Part shown: positions 59,001 to 64,000 of the stretch, piece after piece | Position numbering within the stretch: position 1 is the first letter of the stretch | Layout of the letters: each line of letters begins with the position of its first letter | From: Meloidogyne chitwoodi | Taxonomy: Eukaryota > Nematoda > Chromadorea > Rhabditida > Meloidogynidae | Length of the DNA stretch: 64,000 bases | Assembly (NCBI GenBank): GCA_015183035.1 | Contig: JACZZP010000009.1 | Location: 1,736,001 to 1,800,000 of the forward strand | Direction: 5' to 3' | The notes under the pieces: generated by a model | Database searches by the model: none | What the model saw: only the letters and a program-made list of their open reading frames with translations | What the model was told of the DNA's origin: nothing | Position numbers and translations under genes: made by a program

Positions 59001-61082
59001 TCTTTTAATTTTTAAATTTAATTAAATCAAAATTTAATTAAAATAATTTATATTTTATAAAATAAAACTCAAAGATTATTAGATAATTTAAAATTAAAAA
59101 ATAATAATATTAAAGTTCTAATAACAAAAATATTTTTTATTTCAAAGAAAAATAAATGCAACCTTTTTTACTAGAAAAATAAAAGGAAGGAAAAAGGCGT
59201 TCATTCACTATTAATGCTTTTCACTCATTAGTAGAGAAAAATCAAAAAAGAAAATCTAAAAAATATTTAAAAAAATAAATATATTTATTTTTTTTTAAAT
59301 TTAATTTAAAGTTCTACATTTTTGTAAAATTAAATTATTTAAAATATTTTTTTTTATTTTTAATTTGTTATTTAAATAAAATATTTAAATAAAATAATTT
59401 ATTTAGAAAAAAATAAACTTAAAAAATAATTCCTTTATTTTAAGTTAAAATATTTTAATTAATTATTCAAAATATTTTTTATTTTTTTTATTAATTATTT
59501 TCTTTTTATTATTTTTTCTCATGAGTAAATATTATTATTATTTTTTATTTTAATAATAAAAAAGTTTTAAAGTTTATTATTATAAACTTTTATTAATTTG
59601 AAATAAAGTAAACAATTTATATATTGAGAGATAATAACCCATCTTTTTTTTTTAAAAAAATATAATTTAAATTATTTATTTTTAAATTTTATTTTGTTAA
59701 AATAAAAAAAGATAAACCTTTTTTTATATATTTTTTTAAAACTGAATCGAACATTTAAATTATTTTGCGAGTGTTTTATATTTATTTATTTTATTTTAAA
59801 TTATAATTTTAATCTTTTTCTCTCCAATATTAAATTTTATTATTTTTTTTAATAACCATTTTATTAAAAATAATAAATTACCAAAAATGTTTAAAAAAGA
59901 ATTTTTCTTTTATTTAATGGTGTCATGCAATTCTAATGAGATATTAAAGGCAATTCTAAAAAATAATTTATTTACTTAAACTTTTTTTATTGATTAATTA
60001 CTTTACGAAGAATTAAAAATTAAATGTTTCTTTCCTTTTTTATTTTTTTTCTTATAAATTTATTACTTTTTTTTTTAATATTTTAAAGAAATAGGTATGT
60101 ATTATTAGTCTTTATTTTAAAATTAACGTTAATAATATATTTTTTGATTAATTAATTAACAAATATTATATTTTTATATATTTTTTTAAATTATTATATT
60201 ATAAAATTTTTAAATTAATTAATTTTTTAATTTTTTAAATATAATTCTTAATTAAAATAATTTTTAAAAATTAATGATTTATTTAATAATAATTAAAATA
60301 TATTTAATTAATTTATAAAACAAGCCATGTTTAAAATTATTTTTAACTCTCACACTTTTTTCAAAGTTACTTTGTTTTAAATTTTTATTTAATTAAAAGA
60401 CTTAATATTTATTTTTTTATTTTTTAGCAAAAAGTACATATTAATTATATTTTTTTATTTAAAAAATTATTAAAAAATTTTTTAATAATTGTCTCATTTT
60501 TTTCTTAAAAATGAAACAAAAAAAGTTTATTTAAAATTTTCAATTGAATTATTCTTAACAGATTAAAAAGGATTTAAAAATATTATAATAATTAGAAAAA
60601 TAAATATAATTTTTTTAAACTTAATAATAATAATTTAAATTCTAATAATTGTAAATATATTTTAATTTATTTTAATTACTTTCCATTTTAAAGTAATAAA
60701 TTTTTAAATTACATTTTTATTTCTAATTTTAATTTTTATACATTTTTATTATTAGAATTTTAACAAATATAATTAAATTAATATAAACTATATTTATTTA
60801 TTTATTTAATTTAATTTTTATTTTACCCACACCTTTTTATTAATTTCTTCTAATTTTAATTTTTTAAATAAAATTATTTTAAATAAATGATAAAAATGAT
60901 TTATTTGCAGTTTTTGCATAATTTCTTTTGTTTTTTATTTTATTCAAAACAAAAGAAAATTTTAGCTAATTTTATTTATAAAAATATTTAAAAATAATTG
61001 CCCTAAAAACTAAAAACAATATATATTTGTTTATTTAAAATATATTTGAATTTAGAATTAAAAAATATTTATTTATTGAAAA
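56076..61082. other. 5-kb AT-rich gene desert
   Basis: About 5 kb of near-continuous A/T tracts and short TTTATTTA-type repeats. No ORF with amino-acid composition like the neighbouring genes, no RNA gene and no inverted repeat of note were found. It may contain distal regulatory DNA of the GPCR gene. Confidence 0.55.
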
Positions 61083-63314
61083 ATGGATTTTTATTCACCA
61101 ATTTCTTCAGAAAATCATCAAAATCAACGTCAAATACAACAACAAATATTTCCTGATAATTTAATTATTTCTCCTTCAGAATGGCCTGCTAAAATAGTAA
61201 ATGCTAATGTTTGGCCTAATTTTTTATGGAGAAAACATCCAATTCCAAATAATAATCAATGCCTTCCTATTCAGGTATTTCTTTATTTTTTTAAATAAAT
61301 TTAATTAATTAATTTTGTTTTAAAGTCAAGTTTTCCTGAAATGGTTGATTTATTACCTGTACAATTACTTTTTTCTTTTTTATATTTGATCATTTGGTTA
61401 GCTGCTATTCTTGGAAATTTTTCAGTACTTTATGTAGTATCACTTAAACAAGTCAATAAATTATTTTTTAAATAAATATATTATTTTAATTAATAATAAT
61501 TTTAAATTATAAATTAAATAATATAATTAAATATTTTATATTTATAAAATTAAAATAAAATATTTAGATATTTGTTTTATAATAATTTAAATTAATTAAT
61601 TTTTAAGGTTCAACTTTCTTCTGTTCGTTCAGTATTTATTTGTAGTTTAGCAGCTTCTGATATTTTGATGTCAATTACTAGTTTACCAATAACTGCTGTT
61701 TCAATATTTACAAGAGATTGGGTTTTTCCTACACCTTTTTGTAAACTTATAGGAATATTTCAAGTAAATAAAAAACAATAAAAATATTTAAAATATTTAA
61801 TTAATTTAAGGGAGGTGCTGTTTTTGTTTCAAGTTTTACCTTAACAGCAATTGCTGTTGATCGTTATATTCTTATTAAACATCCAACTAAACAAGTACTA
61901 AATTAAATTAATATTTATTTTGGTTTTTTTTCTCAATTAAAATTTAATTTAAATATTTTTATTAATTTTTCTTTAGAAAATTAAATTTCGAACTGCCCTT
62001 TCAATAGTTTCTTCACTTTGGGTACTTGGATATGCTTGTGCTATGCCTGTTGGTATTTTTTCTTCAACAGTTGAATATTCTCCCTTCTGTGGTCAATTTT
62101 GTGAAGAAAATTGGTAAATATATTATTTATTTATTATTAATTTAAAATTATTAATTTTTAGGCCAGATACTGATACTCAATCAGGCAGAAGTCGATTAAG
62201 AAAATTTTATGGAATTTTAGTATTAATCGTTCAATTTGGTTTACCAATGCTAATATCTACTTTATGTTATTGGCAAATTGGTCTTTTTTTATAAAATTAT
62301 TTTAAATAATATTTTATTTAAAGGTCGTTTAATTCGTCTTCAAATGCGTAGAAGAAGTGAAAGACAAATGGTTATACTTCAAGAAAGTAAAGATCGAATG
62401 AAAAGTCAAAAAAATAAAACAAATTTAATGATGGCAACTATGGTTTATAAATTTAAAATTTTATTAAAAATTAATAATTATTTTAAAGGTTGCTGGTCTT
62501 GTTCTTGCTTGGCTTCCTATGAATCTTATTAATTTATGGAGAGATTTAAATAATGAAAATAGTGTTAATGGGGATGAACTTGTTAACTTTGAAAATACAA
62601 AACAAATTGAAATAGGTGGTGGAGAAACGAATGAACTTACAATTAGTGGAGTAAATACTACAACAGCATGGTTTTCTTTAATTTTTGCAGCATCCCATTC
62701 AATTGCAATGACTTCAGGTAAAATAATTTAATATTTTTAATTAAATTTATATATTATTTTAGCTGTTTGGAATCCAATAATATACAGTTTTTTTAATCCT
62801 CAATTTCGGGAAACAATAAGAAAAGTACTTGAGAGAAGAAGACAATCACAGGTATTAATTATAAATTATTTTAAATTTTAACTATTTTTATATATTTATT
62901 TGAATTTAGGCAGCAGCTGCTTTAATGACAACACCACCAAATAATCAAAATAATAATAATTACTTAAGTAGCCAAAATTTTAATTCAAATGGATATTGTT
63001 ATGTTAATAATAATGATTATAATAGAAGAAGTTCAGCACGTTCATTACTTTCTACTTTAGGTACTGCTATAGGTGTTAAAAATGAAAAAAGAGATGGATT
63101 AACTACAATAAGAAATAGTGTTGTTTTTTTACCTCCAAAAAGGTAAAAATAAGTTTAATTATTAATTATTTTTAATTTTTTTTATTTAAAAAATATTTTT
63201 ATTATAATTTTAAGGGATGGGAAATTTATTAGCCTATTAGATGATGAAAAAAGTGTTATTGAAAAAGATGATAAAGAAATAAGTGAAGTAATAATGCCTG
63301 GTGAAATGTTATAA
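61083..63314 (+). CDS. Neuropeptide Y/F-type G-protein-coupled receptor
   Basis: Multi-exon class A GPCR, ATG at 61083 and stop at 63312-63314. TM1 has GNFSVLYVV, TM2 LAASDILMSITSLPITA (the Asp of LAASD is conserved) and TM3 FCKLIGIF..SFTLTAIAVDRY (DRY box), then ILIKHPTK in loop 2. TM4 is VSSLWVLGYACAMPVGIF, and ECL2 holds a Cys (SPFCGQFC) to pair with the TM3 Cys. TM5 is VQFGLPMLISTLCYW, TM6 VAGLVLAWLPMNLINLW, and TM7 HSIAMTSAVWNPIIYSFFNPQFRE (NPxxY). The long Ser/Asn-rich tail ends EVIMPGEML. The loop 2 and TM7 motifs match the nematode NPR receptors related to NPY receptors. The ligand is not predictable. It signals at the neuronal plasma membrane by family. Confidence 0.92.
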
Positions 63315-64000
63315 ATTATTTTTTAAAAATTAAATTAATTTTTCTTAATTTTATAAATAAATTATGTTTATTGAAGTAAAAAAGTTTAAAAACTATTACC
63401 TTAAAATGGTTATAATAAGAATTTTATTTTTAAATTTTAACTCAATCCATTCTCATTTTTATATCGAACAATCTCAAAATTATTCTAAACTAATACTAAA
63501 TGTTTTATATTTAAAATAATAATTAAAATCTAAAGCAAGTTTTACTAGAATATATGAATTTAAAATGAGGTAAAAATATTTACATAACATATAATGTTTA
63601 AATGAAAAATAAAACATTGTTATAGAAAGAAAAGTTGCAAGGATTTTTTAAATAATTGTTATGACTAAAATATAAAAAGAATCTTTGTATACTTGAAAAA
63701 TAATTTGAATACTTGACAATTTCTTAAAAAAAATAAAAAAAAAAGATTATACCAAAAATAAAGTTCAACCATTTTAACAATATAAAAATATTTTTTGCAA
63801 TTTTAGATAATTTTGCCAAATTTTGTTTTAAAAACAACACAATGGATGAACGGTTTTTGGTATAATCATCAAAATGTTAAAATCAGAATTAATTTTTAAA
63901 ATAGATGAATAATATTTTCAGGAATTGTTTTTACATAGTTTCTTAACTCAAAAAAATCCAATAAATTTAGATAATAAATAAAAAATGTTTATCAATTCGT
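63315..64000. other. Right-edge intergenic DNA
   Basis: 686 bp of AT-rich sequence downstream of the GPCR gene, with no recognisable feature. Confidence 0.5.

Overview
The window looks like nuclear DNA of a nematode, most likely a plant-parasitic tylenchid close to root-knot nematodes (Meloidogyne). This is inference from four things. The DNA is extremely AT-rich. Introns are very short (often 35-60 bp) with TTTTAG-type acceptors. Acceptor-like AG sites sit a few bases upstream of several start codons, as expected for spliced-leader trans-splicing. Secreted families typical of parasitic nematodes are present: a CAP/venom-allergen-like protein, ShK-domain proteins, a Kunitz protein and small cysteine-rich peptides. 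No rRNA, intact tRNA, CRISPR or prokaryotic feature was seen. Exon models were built by hand from frame and GT..AG phase.

Layout. 1-397: 5' end of a NUP50-like nucleoporin (minus). 981-8052: a 27-exon ABCA transporter (minus, about 1663 aa in a phase-consistent model) with two foldback insertions in its introns. 8823-11327: Rieske protein and synaptophysin-like protein (plus). 12994-14395: SPSB3-like SPRY/SOCS-box protein (minus). 16675-18265: retromer subunit VPS26 (minus). 18853-22056: tandem pair of secreted ShK-type proteins (minus). 22417-23465: a non-autonomous hAT-like element with perfect 15-bp terminal repeats and an 8-bp target duplication. 23877-25943: a truncated talin (start of the head joined to rod R1) running in frame into a centromeric histone H3 (CENP-A). 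26437-29212: a small amidated-peptide-like secreted protein, a secreted Thr-rich protein and a bHLH factor (minus). 29845-35877: an unrecognised Lys/Asn/Glu-rich gene and a RING-type protein with a signal peptide (plus).

36200-45563 is a repeat island, strikingly more GC-rich than its surroundings. Two related modules each carry a different tandem satellite: about 31 copies of a 47-bp unit and about 39 copies of a 101-bp unit. Both satellites contain the same 13-bp hairpin core, GGGCCGAAGGCCC. A third tandem repeat of about 125 bp and a 151-bp hAT-like MITE are embedded in the island.

45964-63314: a two-finger CCCH protein (plus), a CAP/venom-allergen-like protein (minus), an MNX-type homeobox gene (minus), a cysteine-rich secreted peptide (minus), a degenerate double-Kunitz protein (plus), an orphan secreted helical protein (minus), an ET/Ly6-like secreted protein (minus) and an NPY-type neuropeptide GPCR (plus). 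About 5 kb of AT-rich DNA with no recognisable gene lies at 56076-61082.

The most interesting items are the talin-CENP-A reading frame, the two satellites that share one GAA-triloop hairpin (a loop type that recurs elsewhere in the window), and the precisely bounded hAT-like elements, one of which carries a decayed tRNA-Asp-like sequence.
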